A stretch of DNA of 64,000 nt from Streptomyces sp. NBC_01296. Lineage in GTDB: Bacteria; Actinomycetota; Actinomycetes; Streptomycetales; Streptomycetaceae. Under the pieces are notes generated by a model, which saw only the letters and a program-made list of their open reading frames with translations, searched no databases and was not told where the DNA came from. Location of the stretch: contig NZ_CP130721.1 of assembly GCF_035984415.1 (NCBI RefSeq), positions 186,001 to 250,000 on the forward strand. Reading direction: 5' to 3'. This document shows, piece after piece, positions 1-9,972 of this stretch (position 1 is the first letter of the stretch; every line of letters starts with the position of its first letter). A program made the translations under genes and the position numbers.

Positions 1-201
1 ATGAGGGTCGACGTCGACACGGATAAGTGCTGCGGCGCGGGCATGTGCGCGCTGACCGAGCCCCTGGTGTTCGACCAGAGCCGGGAGGACGGGACGGTCG
101 TGCTGCTCAGCGCGCATCCGCCCGAGGAACTGTGGGACAGCGTCGAGGAGTGCGTGCGGGTGTGCCCCTCGCAGTCGATCAGCCTCGACGAGACCGCGTA
201 G
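1..201 (+). CDS. 3Fe-4S ferredoxin, P450-partner type
   Basis: Predicted 66-residue soluble ferredoxin that would pass electrons to a cytochrome P450. The cluster-binding pattern is visible: Cys10, Cys16 and a late Cys55-Pro56, with extra cysteines at 11 and 51. Size and spacing fit the single [3Fe-4S] ferredoxins encoded next to P450 genes in actinomycete biosynthetic clusters. The ATG is the first base of the window, so the RBS and upstream neighbour are not visible; a P450 gene just upstream is expected but is inference. It lies 92 bp ahead of the PKS gene in the same direction, which suggests a role in oxidative tailoring of the polyketide. Confidence 0.85.
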   Translation: MRVDVDTDKCCGAGMCALTEPLVFDQSREDGTVVLLSAHPPEELWDSVEECVRVCPSQSISLDETA

Positions 202-292
202 GGACCGGGTGGCCGGCAGCGGCCGCCCCCGGACCCCGGCACCGCCGGCGCGGACCACCGTGCCTTTCACCTGCCCGAAGTGAGGATGCGTG

Positions 293-3200
293 ATGAACGC
301 CGACGACATTGCCATCATCGGACTCGGCTGCCGCCTCCCCGGCGGGATCGATTCCCCCGAAGCGCTCTGGCAGGGCCTGCTGGACGGGATCGACGCCATC
401 GGCGAGGTCCCCCCGCAGCGGTGGAGAGCCGATGACTGGCATGACGTCGACCCCTCGGCGCCCGGCAAGATGACGACCCGCTGGGGCGGGTTCCTGGACG
501 ACGTCGCGGGGTTCGACGCCGCGTTCTTCGGCATCTCGCCCACCGAGGCCGCCCAGATGGATCCGCAGCAGCGGGTGGCCCTGGAGGTCGCCTGGGCCGC
601 GGTCGAGGACGCCAGGATCCGCACCGACCGGCTCGCCGAATCGGCCACCGGCGTGTTCTTCGGCACCATGTGGCAGGAGTACCACCTGGCCACCGGGGCG
701 TCCGCCGGTGAGATCCGCACACACACCGCCATCGGCACGGACACCTCGATCATCCCGGCCCGCATCGCGTACGCCCTCGACCTGCGCGGCCCGGTGATGT
801 CCGTCGGCACCGGATGCAGCTCGTCCCTCGTCGCCATCCACCAGGCGGTCCGGAGCCTGCGCTCCGGAGAGTCGGACCTCGCGCTGGCCGGCGGGGTCAG
901 CCTCATCCTCCACCCCCACACCACCGTCGCGATGTCCAAGTTCGGCACGCAGAACCCCGACGGGCAGTGCCGCGCCTTCGACGCGGACGCCAACGGGTAC
1001 GTACGGGGCGAAGGCTGCGGCGTCGTCGTCCTGCGCCGGCTCGGCGACGCCCGGCGCAGCGGCGACCGGATCTACGCGGTGATCCGCGGCAGCGCCGTGA
1101 ACAACGACGGCACCACCGACGGCCTGGCCACCCCGAGCGCCGACACGCAGGCCGAAGTGCTGCGCTCGGCCTGGCGGGAGGCCGGAACGGACCCGGGCCT
1201 GGTGTCGTACGTGGAGGCCCACGGAACGGGGACCCGCCGGGGCGATCCGATCGAGGCCGCGGCCCTGGGCAGCGTGTTCGGCGACGGCAGGAAGACCGGG
1301 GAGCCGCTGCGGATCGGGTCGGCCAAGACCAACTTCGGCCACCTCGAACCGGCCGCCGGAGTGCTCGGCGTACTCAAGACCTCCCTGGCGCTCTTCCACG
1401 GCGAGCTGCCCCCAAGCCTGCACTTCCGCCGGCCCAACCCGGACATCGACTTCGACGCGGCGAACCTGGCCGTGGTCACCGACCGGCAGCCGTGGCCCCA
1501 GGGAGCGCGCCTGGCCGGAGTCAGCAGCTTCGGCTACGGCGGTACCAACGCCCACCTCGCGCTGGCCGGGCCGCCGCCGGCGCGGGCCGCCGAGGTCCGG
1601 GAACCCGCCGCGCGGACGCGGATCCCCTGGGTGCTGTCGGCGCGCTCCGAAGAGGCCCTGCGGGAACGGGCCGGTAGGCTGCGCGCCCACCTCGCCGCGC
1701 ACCCCGGCCTGTCGGCCGCCGACGTCGGCTTCTCCCTGGCCACCACCCGCGCCGACCACGAGTACCGGGCCGTCCTGCTCGGACGGGAGACCGCGGACCT
1801 GAGCCGGGGGCTGGAGGCGCTCGCGTCGGGAGCCCAGGTGCCGGACCTGGTCGTCGGATCCGGCCGCGGGCGCGGCCCGGTGCTGATGTTCGCCGGACAG
1901 GGTGCCCAGTGGGCCGGCATGGCCGCGGAACTGCTCGACTCCTCACCGGTGTTCGCCGAACGGTTCGCGCAGTGCGAGGCGGCGCTGGGACCGTTCGTGG
2001 ACTGGAAGCTCACCGAAGTGATCGGGAACGCGGACGCCCTGGAACGGGTGGACGTCGTACAGCCCGCCCTGTGGGCGATGATGGTGTCCCTGGCCCGGCT
2101 GTGGAAGCACTTCGGCGTCGACCCGGACGTCCTGCTCGGGCACTCGCAGGGCGAGATCGCCGCGGCGTGCCTGTCCGGCGCGCTGTCGCTCGAGGACGCG
2201 GCGGCCGTGGTGGCGCTGCGGGCCCTGGCCATCCGCCGCGGTCTGGCGGGCCGGGGCGGCATGGTCTCCCTGGTGTGCTCGCGGGCGGACGCGCTGCGGC
2301 TGACCGGGCGGTGGCCGGACCGGCTGTCGGTGGCGGCCGTCAACGGGCCCCGCAGCACGGTGGTCTCCGGCAGCCCGGAGGCGCTCGCGGAACTGCTCGC
2401 GCACTGCGGATCCGCCGGGATCCGCGCCAAGCGGGTCCCGGTCGACTACGCCTCGCACTCGGCGCAGGTGGAGGCCATCCGCGAGGACATCCTGACCGAC
2501 CTGGCCGGTATCCGGCCGCGCCCCGGGGCTGCGGGCTTCTTCTCCACCGTCGACGTCGGCCGGATCGACACCGCGACCCTGGACGCGGGCTACTGGTACC
2601 GGAACCTGCGCTCCACGGTCGAACTCGACGCGTGCGTGCGCGAGCTGGCCGCCGAGGGCCGCAGCGTGTTCATCGAGTGCACCCCCCACCCCGTGCTCAC
2701 CATGGGCGTGGAGGAGAGCGCCGAGGTGCGCACCGTCGGAACGCTGCGCAGGCAGGAGGGCGACCGCTTCCTGACGGCCCTGGCCGAGGCGTACGCCGCC
2801 GGGGTGGACGTCGACTGGAGCCGCGCCTTCGAGCGGGCGAACACCGTGGACCTGCCCACGTACCCCTTCCGGCACCAGCGGTACTGGATCGACGGCGCGG
2901 CGGACGGCGGCGGGCCGGCGCAGGACGCGCCGTTCTGGGACGCGGTGGGCCACGAGGACCTCGACGGGGTGGCCCGCACCCTGGGCCTCGACCGGGACGC
3001 CCTCGCTCCCGTCCTGCCCGCCCTGGCCTCCTGGCGCAGGCGGCGCACCTCGGAGTCCGTCGTGGACGGCTGGGAGTACAAGGCCGCCTGGAAGGAGGTT
3101 CCCGGACCGGCGGTGCGCCCGGGCGACTGGCTGGCCCTCGCGCCCGCCGGCGACGCCTGGGCGCGCTCGGTGGCCGGGGCCCTGACCGGACAGGGCCTGC

Positions 3201-6200
3201 GCGTCACCCTCATGGAGCTCGAACCCGGCCTCGACCGGGGTGCGCTCGCCGCGCGGCTGCGCGGCACGGCCTGCGACGGCGTGCTCTGCCTGCCGGCGGC
3301 GCAGGACGGGCCGTACACCGGGTACACGGGGGTTCCCGCGGGCTACGCGGCGACCCTGACCGCCGTGCAGGCGCTGGGGGACTCCGGCGTGAGCGCCCCG
3401 CTGTGGTGCGTGACGCGGGACGCCGCCGCCGTCACGGACGAGGCGGTCGACCCGGAGGGGTCGCTGGTGTGGGGGCTGGGGCGGGTCGTCGCCCTGGAGC
3501 ACTCCGAGCGCTGGGGCGGCCTCATCGACCTGTCCTCCGCGTACGACCCGGGGGTACTGGCCGGGGTGCTCACCGGCGACCACGGCGAGGACCAGGTCGC
3601 GATCCGGGGTTCCGTACCGTACGGCCGCCGGCTGGTCCGCGCCGCCGCGGGTCCGGCCCGCGGCTGGAGCCCCACGGGGACGGTGCTGATCACCGGCGGA
3701 ACGGGCGCGCTCGGCGCCGAGGTCGCGCGCCGGCTGGCCGGGCAGGGCGCCGAACGCCTGGTGCTGGTCAGCCGGAGCGGGCCGGACGCCCCCGGGGCGC
3801 GGGCCCTCACCGCCGATCTCCAGCGGCTCGGGGCAGGCGTCGAGATCGTCGCCTGCGACGTCGCCGACCGGGAAGCGGTCCGCGGGCTCGTCGAGCGGAC
3901 CCGGCCCGACGCGGTGGTGCACGCCGCCGGAGCCCTGCACGACGGGCTCGTCCAGGACCTCACCCCCGACCGGGTCGACGCGGCGCTGCGGGTGAAGGCG
4001 CAGGGAGCCTGGAACCTGCACGAACTCGCCCCCGGACTGGACGCGTTCGTGCTCTTCTCCTCGTGGGGCGCGACCGTCGGCGTCCCGGGCCAGGGCAACT
4101 ACGCGCCCGGCAACGCCTATCTGGACGGCCTGGCAGCGCTCCGCCACAGCCAGGGGCTGCCCGCGACCTCGGTGGCCTGGGGCCCGTGGGCCGGCGACGG
4201 CATGGCGCGGGGGCCGGTGAAGGAGGTCCTCGACCGCCACGGCGTACCCGCGATGGCACCGGATCTGGCCCTGCTGGCCCTGGACCGGGCCGTGGCGTCC
4301 GCGGAGCCCTGCGTCACCGTGGCGGACGTGCGCTGGGACCGGTTCCGCACGGTGTTCACGGCCACCCGCCCCAGTGCCCTGCTGGCCGACCTGCCCGACG
4401 GCCGGGACGCCTCGGCCGTCCAGGAGCCCGCGTTCCGGCGGCGCCTGGCCGAACTTCCCGCGGACGGCCGGATGCGCGCCGCACGGGAGGAGGTCCGGGC
4501 GCAGACCGCCCTTGTGCTCGGCCACCCGACGCCGGAGGCGGTGGACGTCGAGCGGACCTTCAGGGAACTCGCCTTCGACTCGGTCCTCGGCGTCGAACTG
4601 CGCAACAGGCTGGGCGCGGTCACCGGCCTGCGGCTGCCCACCACGCTGATCTTCGACCACCCCACGCCCGCGCAGGTCGCCGCGCACATCCTCGACGCGT
4701 ACCTGCACGAGGAGCCCGACCCGGCCGCCGGGGAGACCGCCCCGGCCGCCCGTACCGCCACCGCCACCCCGGCGGCCGCCCCCGAGGCCGCCCCGTCGGG
4801 TGCCCCCGAGGCCGGCGCCGACGAGCCCATCGCGATCGTCGCCATGAGCTGCCGGTTCCCCGGCGGAGTACGCGACCCGGAGGGTTTCTGGCGGCTGCTC
4901 GCCGACGGCGGGGACGCCATCACGCCGTTCCCCGAGGACCGGGGCTGGGACCTGTCCGCGCTGTACCACCCGGATCCCGACCACCCCGGTACGAGCTACG
5001 TCCGCGAAGGCGGCTTCGTGGCCGCCGCCGACTTCGACCCGGAGTTCTTCGGGATCAGCCCCCGCGAGGCACTGACCATGGACCCGCAGCAGCGGATCCT
5101 CCTGGAGGGGTCCTGGGAGCTGCTGGAACGGGCCGGGATCGCACCGGCCGCGCTGAAGGGCAGTGACACCGGGGTCTACCTGGGCACCAACGGCCAGGAC
5201 TACGCCTCGCTGGGCACCCCGCACGGCTCCGAGGGGTTCGGGCTCACCGGAAGCGCCGCCAGCGTGGTCTCCGGCCGCGTCTCCTACGCACTGGGCCTGG
5301 AGGGGCCGTCGGTCACGGTGGACACCGCGTGCTCGGCCTCGCTGGTCGCCATCCACCTCGCCGCGCAGGCCCTGTCGCGGGGCGAGTGCGCGATGGCCAT
5401 CGCCGGCGGCGCCACCGTTATGGCCACACCGAGACTGTTCGTCGGATTCAGCCGGCAGCACGGCCTCGACCCCCTCGGACGGTGCCGCGCCTTCTCGGAC
5501 GGGGCCTCCGGCACGGCACTGTCCGAGGGCAGCGGACTGCTGCTGCTGGAGAAGCTGTCCGACGCACGGCGCAACGGGCATCCGGTACTGGCCGTGATCC
5601 GCGGTTCGGCCGTCAACCAGGACGGCACGTCCAACGGGCTCACCGCGCCCAACGGCCGGGCCCAGCAGCAGGTCATCCGCAAGGCTCTCGCCGCGGCGGG
5701 GCTCGAAGCCTCTGACGTGGACGTCGTGGAGGCCCACGGCACCGGCACGACGCTGGGCGATCCCATCGAGGCACGCGCGCTGCAGGCCACCTACGGCGCC
5801 TCCGGACGGCCGGTGTGGCTGGGCTCGGTGAAGTCCAACATCGGGCACACGCAGGCGGCGGCGGGCGTGGCCGGCGTGATCAAGATGGTGCTGGCCATGA
5901 ACCACGGCACAGTGCCCCGTACCCTGCACGCCGACACCCCCTCCCGCCACGTCGACTGGTCGGAGGGCTCCCTCCGGCTCGTCACCGACCCCGTCGCCTG
6001 GGACGCGGACAGCCCGCGGCGGGCCGGCGTCTCCTCGTTCGGCATCAGCGGCACCAACGCCCACCTGATCCTCGAACAGGCCGCCGGGGCCGAGGAACCG
6101 CCGGCAGGGGCCGAGGAACCGGCCGCCGGCCCCCGTCCTGCCCTGCTGCCCTGGACCCTGTCCGCGCGGACCCCGGAAGCCCTGCGCGAGCAGGCGTCCC

Positions 6201-9200
6201 GGCTGGCCGTCCGGGTCGGGACGCACCCCGGCACCGACCCGGCCGACCTGGCGTTCTCCCTGGCCACCTCGCGCACCTCCTTCCGGGAACGCGCCGTCGT
6301 CGTCGGCCGCGACACCGGCGACCTGCTCGCCGGGCTGCGCGCGATCACCGACGGGGCGTCCTCGGCGTCCGTGGTGGAGGGTTCGGCGGATGACGGCCGG
6401 ACGGCGTTCGTCTTCGCCGGGCAGGGAACCCAGCGTGCGGGCATGGGCGCCGATCTGCGCGCGGCGTACCCGGTGTTCGACGCCGCGTGGCGGGAGATCC
6501 GCGCCGCACTCGACCCGCACCTGCGCCGTCCGCTCGCCGAGGTCATCGACAACCCGGACGCGCTGCGCCGGACCGAGTTCACCCAGCCCGCGCTGTTCGC
6601 CTTCGAGGTGGCGGTGTTCCGGCTCCTCGAGAGCTGGGGGCTCACGCCGGACCTGGTGCTCGGACACTCCGTCGGCGAGCTCTCCGCCGCACACGTGGCG
6701 GGCGTGCTCTCCCTGGAGGACGCCTGCGCGCTGGTCGCCGCCCGCGGCCGGCTGATGCAGGCCCGGCCGGACACCGGCGTGATGCTCGCCCTCCAGGCCG
6801 GCGAGCACGAGGTGGCCCCGCTGCTGTCCGCGCGGGTGCACCTCGCCGCGGTCAACGGCCCGCGGTCCGTGGTGATCGCCGGTGACGCCGACGCCGTGGC
6901 CGAGGTGGCCGGGCGGTTCACCGGACGCCGCACCAAGCGGCTCAACGTGTCCCACGCCTTCCACTCCGCGCACATGGACGGCATGCTCGACGAGTTCCGG
7001 AGCGTGGCCGAGCGGCTCACCTTCCACCCGCCGCGCATCGCGCTGGTGACGAACCTGACCGGGCGGACCGTCACCGACTGCGGTCCCGACCACTGGGTGC
7101 GCCAGGTGAGGCAGCCGGTCCGGTTCGCCGACGCGATCCGTACCGCGCGCGGCGAAGGCGTCACCCGGTTCCTCGACATCGGCCCCGACGGAACGCCCGC
7201 CGCCATGATCGAGGACTGCCTCGACGGCGACGACGCCGTCGTGGTCCCGACCCAGCGTGCCGACCGGTCCGGTCCCGAGGCACTGACCCTCGCGGTCGCC
7301 AGGGCGCACACGGCGGGTGCCGGGCCGGGCTGGGCCCCGCTCCTGGGCGAGGGCCGCCGCCGCGTCGACCTTCCCACCTACGCCTTCCAGCGCAAGCGCT
7401 TCTGGCCGGACGGCTCCGGCTCCGGAGCCGGGCACCCGTGGCTGACCGAGGTCACCGAACTGGCCGACGGCGGCTGGGTGCTGTCCGGCCGGGTGTCGGC
7501 GTCGTCCCAGCCCTGGCTGGCCGACCACGTGGTCTTCGGCACCGTCGTTGTCCCCGGCACCGCGCTGCTGGACATGGTCCTCGCGGGCGCCGGCCAGGCC
7601 GGAGCGGCCGGCGTCGGCGAGCTGACCCTGTCGCGGCCCATGGTCCTGGAGGACGCGGTACACGTGCAGGTCAGGATCGGCCCCGCCGACGGCGGACGGC
7701 GACCGGTGACCCTGCACGGCAAGGCGGAGGGCACGGGCACCTGGAGCACCCACGCCGAGGGCGTGCTGGTGGACGCCTTCGGTCCGGAGCCCACCGACTG
7801 GTCGGTGCCCGCGCTGCCCGCCGTGGACCTCGCCGGCTTCTACGAGGGCTTCGCCGCCCAGGGCGTCGACTACGGCGCCGCCTTCCACGGCGTGGCCGAA
7901 CTGTGCGGGCAGGGCGGGACGGCCTGCGGCGTGGTCCGGCTGCCGGCCGGTGAGCCGGGCGGATTCGGTGTCCACCCGGCCCTGCTGGACGCGGCCCTCC
8001 AGGTGATGCGCGCGGCGGTCCCGGCCTCCGCCGAGGCCCAGCTCCCCTTCCAGTTCACCGACGTCCGCCTGTACGCCACGGGAGCCACCGAGCTCCGCGT
8101 CCGGGTCGACGTCCGCGACGACCGGATCCGGGCCGCGATCACCGACCCCGCCGGGGCGCCGGTGGCGTACGTCGGCGCCCTGCGGCTGCGTCCGGTCAGC
8201 GCCGGCCTGCTGCGTGCCGCCCTCACCGTTCCCGACCTCTACCGCGTGGCCTTCCGGCCCGTGCCGCAGGTGCCCGCGGTGGCGGAGCCGGTCCGGGTCC
8301 TGGGCAGCGGCCCGGTGTCCGAGGCCCTCGGCGTGACGCCGTCCGAGACGGTCACGGAAGACGGCCCGCGCCGGATCCTGATCGACGCCACCGCGCACGC
8401 CGAGGGCGTCGCCGCCGCCCACGAGTCGGCCGCACGCGCGCTGGACCTGCTGCGCCGACTGGTGCCCCGCAGGGGCCTCGAGCTCGTGTGGATCACCCGG
8501 GACAGCATCGCCGCACGCCCCGGGGACCGGGTGCGCGGCCTCGCCCAGGCCCCCCTGTGGGGGCTGCTGCGGGCGGCGCGGCGCGAGCACCCGGAGGCGG
8601 CCCTCCGGATCGTCGACTGCGACCGGATCGACGCCCCCACCCTGTTGTCGGCGCTGTCCGTGTCCGGCGAGCCCGAACTCGCCGTCAGGGGCGGGGAGTT
8701 CCTCGCGCCCCGGCTGACCGCGGCGGGCGCGGTCGGTGCGGCCGGTGCGGCCGGCGCCGGCTCCGTGGCCGACGGAACGGTGTTGGTCACCGGCGGCACC
8801 GGCGAACTCGGCAGGGCGGTCGCCCGGCACCTGGTGACCGAGCACGGGGTCCGCGACCTGGTGCTGACCTCGCGCAGCGGCCCCGGGAACCCGGAAGCCG
8901 GAAGCCTGGTCGCGGAACTGACTGGAGCCGGTGCGCGATCTGTCCGGGTGCTGGCCTGCGACGTCTCCGACGGGACCCAGGTGGCCGGCGTACTGTCCTC
9001 GGCGGGCGACTGGTCGGCGGTACTGCACCTCGCCGGCGTCCTCGACGACGGCCTGCTGCTCGACTACGACGAGCGACGTCTGCGCACGGTGCTGGCCCCC
9101 AAGCTCGACGGGGCCGCGCACCTGGCGGAACTCACCGCGGATCTGGGCCTGTCGGCGTTCGTGCTGTTCTCCTCCGTCTCTGGAACCCTCGGCTCCGCCG

Positions 9201-9934
9201 GGCAGGGCGCGTACGCGGCGGCCAACGCCTACCTGGACGCCCTCGCCGCCCGCAGCGGCGGGACCAGCCTGGCTTGGGGGCTGTGGGAGCAGGCGGGCTC
9301 GGGCATGACCGCACACCTCACGGAGGCCGAACTGGGACGCCTGCGCAGGCAGGGCATCGCACCGCTGCCCGTCGCCAAGGCCCTGCGGCTGCTGGACCGC
9401 GCACTGCGCTCGCCGGACGGCAACCTCGTCCCCGTCAGGCTCGACCTCGCGGCGCTGGACGGCGAACCCCCGGCGCTGCTGCGGGGACTGGTCCGGCCGG
9501 CGCTGCGCCGCGCCGGCGAGGACCCGGCGGGCGGCGGGCTGCGGAAGCGTCTGGAGGGCCGGACGCCCGAGGAGCAGGCCGCCTCGGTCACCAGGCTGGT
9601 CCTGGAGGAGGCCGCCGTCGTCCTGGGGCTGCCCGGGCCCGGAGGGCTCAGGAGCAAGGCCGTACTAAAGGACCTCGGCCTCGATTCGCTGATGGCCATG
9701 GAGCTGCGCCGCAGGCTCGCGAACGCCGCCGAGGTGCCGCTGCCCGCGAGCCTCGCCTTCGACCACCCGACCCCGGCGGACATCGCGGAGCTGCTGATGC
9801 GGCGCATGGGGATCGCTCGAGCGGAGTCCGGGACGGAGCCGGAACCGGAGGCCTCACCGGACCCGGCCGCGCCGGCGCCGGCCCGCTCGGTCGCCGAGAT
9901 CGGCGCCGAGCTCGACGCCCTCCTCGAACTCTAG
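293..9934 (+). CDS. Bimodular type I polyketide synthase (modules 1-2)
   Basis: Cytoplasmic modular PKS of about 3,213 residues. Domain order with rough residues: KS1 4-425, AT1 530-866, KR1 1130-1333, ACP1 1400-1473, KS2 1512-1930, AT2 2038-2370, DH2 2380-2640, KR2 2826-3020, ACP2 3100-3170. KS1 has the Cys in a GTGCSSS context rather than DTACSSS, plus HGTGT and NFGH histidines. AT1 has GHSQGE and YASH (methylmalonyl type); AT2 has GHSVGE and HAFH (malonyl type). DH2 keeps H-x3-G-x4-P and D-A-A-L-Q. KR2 has the B-type LDD signature; KR1 has LHD. Both KRs keep Ser and Tyr, and both ACPs keep the DS attachment motif. There is no loading module and no N-terminal docking helix. ATG 293 is preferred to the in-frame GTG 290 because GAGG at 282-285 is better spaced. 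The next PKS gene starts 38 bp downstream. Confidence 0.95.
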   Translation: MNADDIAIIGLGCRLPGGIDSPEALWQGLLDGIDAIGEVPPQRWRADDWHDVDPSAPGKMTTRWGGFLDDVAGFDAAFFGISPTEAAQMDPQQRVALEVAWAAVEDARIRTDRLAESATGVFFGTMWQEYHLATGASAGEIRTHTAIGTDTSIIPARIAYALDLRGPVMSVGTGCSSSLVAIHQAVRSLRSGESDLALAGGVSLILHPHTTVAMSKFGTQNPDGQCRAFDADANGYVRGEGCGVVVLRRLGDARRSGDRIYAVIRGSAVNNDGTTDGLATPSADTQAEVLRSAWREAGTDPGLVSYVEAHGTGTRRGDPIEAAALGSVFGDGRKTGEPLRIGSAKTNFGHLEPAAGVLGVLKTSLALFHGELPPSLHFRRPNPDIDFDAANLAVVTDRQPWPQGARLAGVSSFGYGGTNAHLALAGPPPARAAEVREPAARTRIPWVLSARSEEALRERAGRLRAHLAAHPGLSAADVGFSLATTRADHEYRAVLLGRETADLSRGLEALASGAQVPDLVVGSGRGRGPVLMFAGQGAQWAGMAAELLDSSPVFAERFAQCEAALGPFVDWKLTEVIGNADALERVDVVQPALWAMMVSLARLWKHFGVDPDVLLGHSQGEIAAACLSGALSLEDAAAVVALRALAIRRGLAGRGGMVSLVCSRADALRLTGRWPDRLSVAAVNGPRSTVVSGSPEALAELLAHCGSAGIRAKRVPVDYASHSAQVEAIREDILTDLAGIRPRPGAAGFFSTVDVGRIDTATLDAGYWYRNLRSTVELDACVRELAAEGRSVFIECTPHPVLTMGVEESAEVRTVGTLRRQEGDRFLTALAEAYAAGVDVDWSRAFERANTVDLPTYPFRHQRYWIDGAADGGGPAQDAPFWDAVGHEDLDGVARTLGLDRDALAPVLPALASWRRRRTSESVVDGWEYKAAWKEVPGPAVRPGDWLALAPAGDAWARSVAGALTGQGLRVTLMELEPGLDRGALAARLRGTACDGVLCLPAAQDGPYTGYTGVPAGYAATLTAVQALGDSGVSAPLWCVTRDAAAVTDEAVDPEGSLVWGLGRVVALEHSERWGGLIDLSSAYDPGVLAGVLTGDHGEDQVAIRGSVPYGRRLVRAAAGPARGWSPTGTVLITGGTGALGAEVARRLAGQGAERLVLVSRSGPDAPGARALTADLQRLGAGVEIVACDVADREAVRGLVERTRPDAVVHAAGALHDGLVQDLTPDRVDAALRVKAQGAWNLHELAPGLDAFVLFSSWGATVGVPGQGNYAPGNAYLDGLAALRHSQGLPATSVAWGPWAGDGMARGPVKEVLDRHGVPAMAPDLALLALDRAVASAEPCVTVADVRWDRFRTVFTATRPSALLADLPDGRDASAVQEPAFRRRLAELPADGRMRAAREEVRAQTALVLGHPTPEAVDVERTFRELAFDSVLGVELRNRLGAVTGLRLPTTLIFDHPTPAQVAAHILDAYLHEEPDPAAGETAPAARTATATPAAAPEAAPSGAPEAGADEPIAIVAMSCRFPGGVRDPEGFWRLLADGGDAITPFPEDRGWDLSALYHPDPDHPGTSYVREGGFVAAADFDPEFFGISPREALTMDPQQRILLEGSWELLERAGIAPAALKGSDTGVYLGTNGQDYASLGTPHGSEGFGLTGSAASVVSGRVSYALGLEGPSVTVDTACSASLVAIHLAAQALSRGECAMAIAGGATVMATPRLFVGFSRQHGLDPLGRCRAFSDGASGTALSEGSGLLLLEKLSDARRNGHPVLAVIRGSAVNQDGTSNGLTAPNGRAQQQVIRKALAAAGLEASDVDVVEAHGTGTTLGDPIEARALQATYGASGRPVWLGSVKSNIGHTQAAAGVAGVIKMVLAMNHGTVPRTLHADTPSRHVDWSEGSLRLVTDPVAWDADSPRRAGVSSFGISGTNAHLILEQAAGAEEPPAGAEEPAAGPRPALLPWTLSARTPEALREQASRLAVRVGTHPGTDPADLAFSLATSRTSFRERAVVVGRDTGDLLAGLRAITDGASSASVVEGSADDGRTAFVFAGQGTQRAGMGADLRAAYPVFDAAWREIRAALDPHLRRPLAEVIDNPDALRRTEFTQPALFAFEVAVFRLLESWGLTPDLVLGHSVGELSAAHVAGVLSLEDACALVAARGRLMQARPDTGVMLALQAGEHEVAPLLSARVHLAAVNGPRSVVIAGDADAVAEVAGRFTGRRTKRLNVSHAFHSAHMDGMLDEFRSVAERLTFHPPRIALVTNLTGRTVTDCGPDHWVRQVRQPVRFADAIRTARGEGVTRFLDIGPDGTPAAMIEDCLDGDDAVVVPTQRADRSGPEALTLAVARAHTAGAGPGWAPLLGEGRRRVDLPTYAFQRKRFWPDGSGSGAGHPWLTEVTELADGGWVLSGRVSASSQPWLADHVVFGTVVVPGTALLDMVLAGAGQAGAAGVGELTLSRPMVLEDAVHVQVRIGPADGGRRPVTLHGKAEGTGTWSTHAEGVLVDAFGPEPTDWSVPALPAVDLAGFYEGFAAQGVDYGAAFHGVAELCGQGGTACGVVRLPAGEPGGFGVHPALLDAALQVMRAAVPASAEAQLPFQFTDVRLYATGATELRVRVDVRDDRIRAAITDPAGAPVAYVGALRLRPVSAGLLRAALTVPDLYRVAFRPVPQVPAVAEPVRVLGSGPVSEALGVTPSETVTEDGPRRILIDATAHAEGVAAAHESAARALDLLRRLVPRRGLELVWITRDSIAARPGDRVRGLAQAPLWGLLRAARREHPEAALRIVDCDRIDAPTLLSALSVSGEPELAVRGGEFLAPRLTAAGAVGAAGAAGAGSVADGTVLVTGGTGELGRAVARHLVTEHGVRDLVLTSRSGPGNPEAGSLVAELTGAGARSVRVLACDVSDGTQVAGVLSSAGDWSAVLHLAGVLDDGLLLDYDERRLRTVLAPKLDGAAHLAELTADLGLSAFVLFSSVSGTLGSAGQGAYAAANAYLDALAARSGGTSLAWGLWEQAGSGMTAHLTEAELGRLRRQGIAPLPVAKALRLLDRALRSPDGNLVPVRLDLAALDGEPPALLRGLVRPALRRAGEDPAGGGLRKRLEGRTPEEQAASVTRLVLEEAAVVLGLPGPGGLRSKAVLKDLGLDSLMAMELRRRLANAAEVPLPASLAFDHPTPADIAELLMRRMGIARAESGTEPEPEASPDPAAPAPARSVAEIGAELDALLEL

Positions 9935-9972
9935 AAGCTTCCACACCCCGCACTTCCCGGAAGGAACTCCTG

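Noticed and set aside
1943..9316. Very long open frame (about 2,457 codons) on the minus strand opposite the first PKS gene
   Set aside because: A by-product of high GC at third codon positions; Arg/Gly/Pro-rich translation with no domain pattern, while the plus strand encodes unmistakable PKS domains.
8488..9972. Upstream extension of the hybrid megasynthase frame into the first PKS gene
   Set aside because: The extension is out of frame with, and overlaps, KR2 and ACP2 of the first protein; ATG 9973 has an RBS and begins a normal N-terminal helix and KS.
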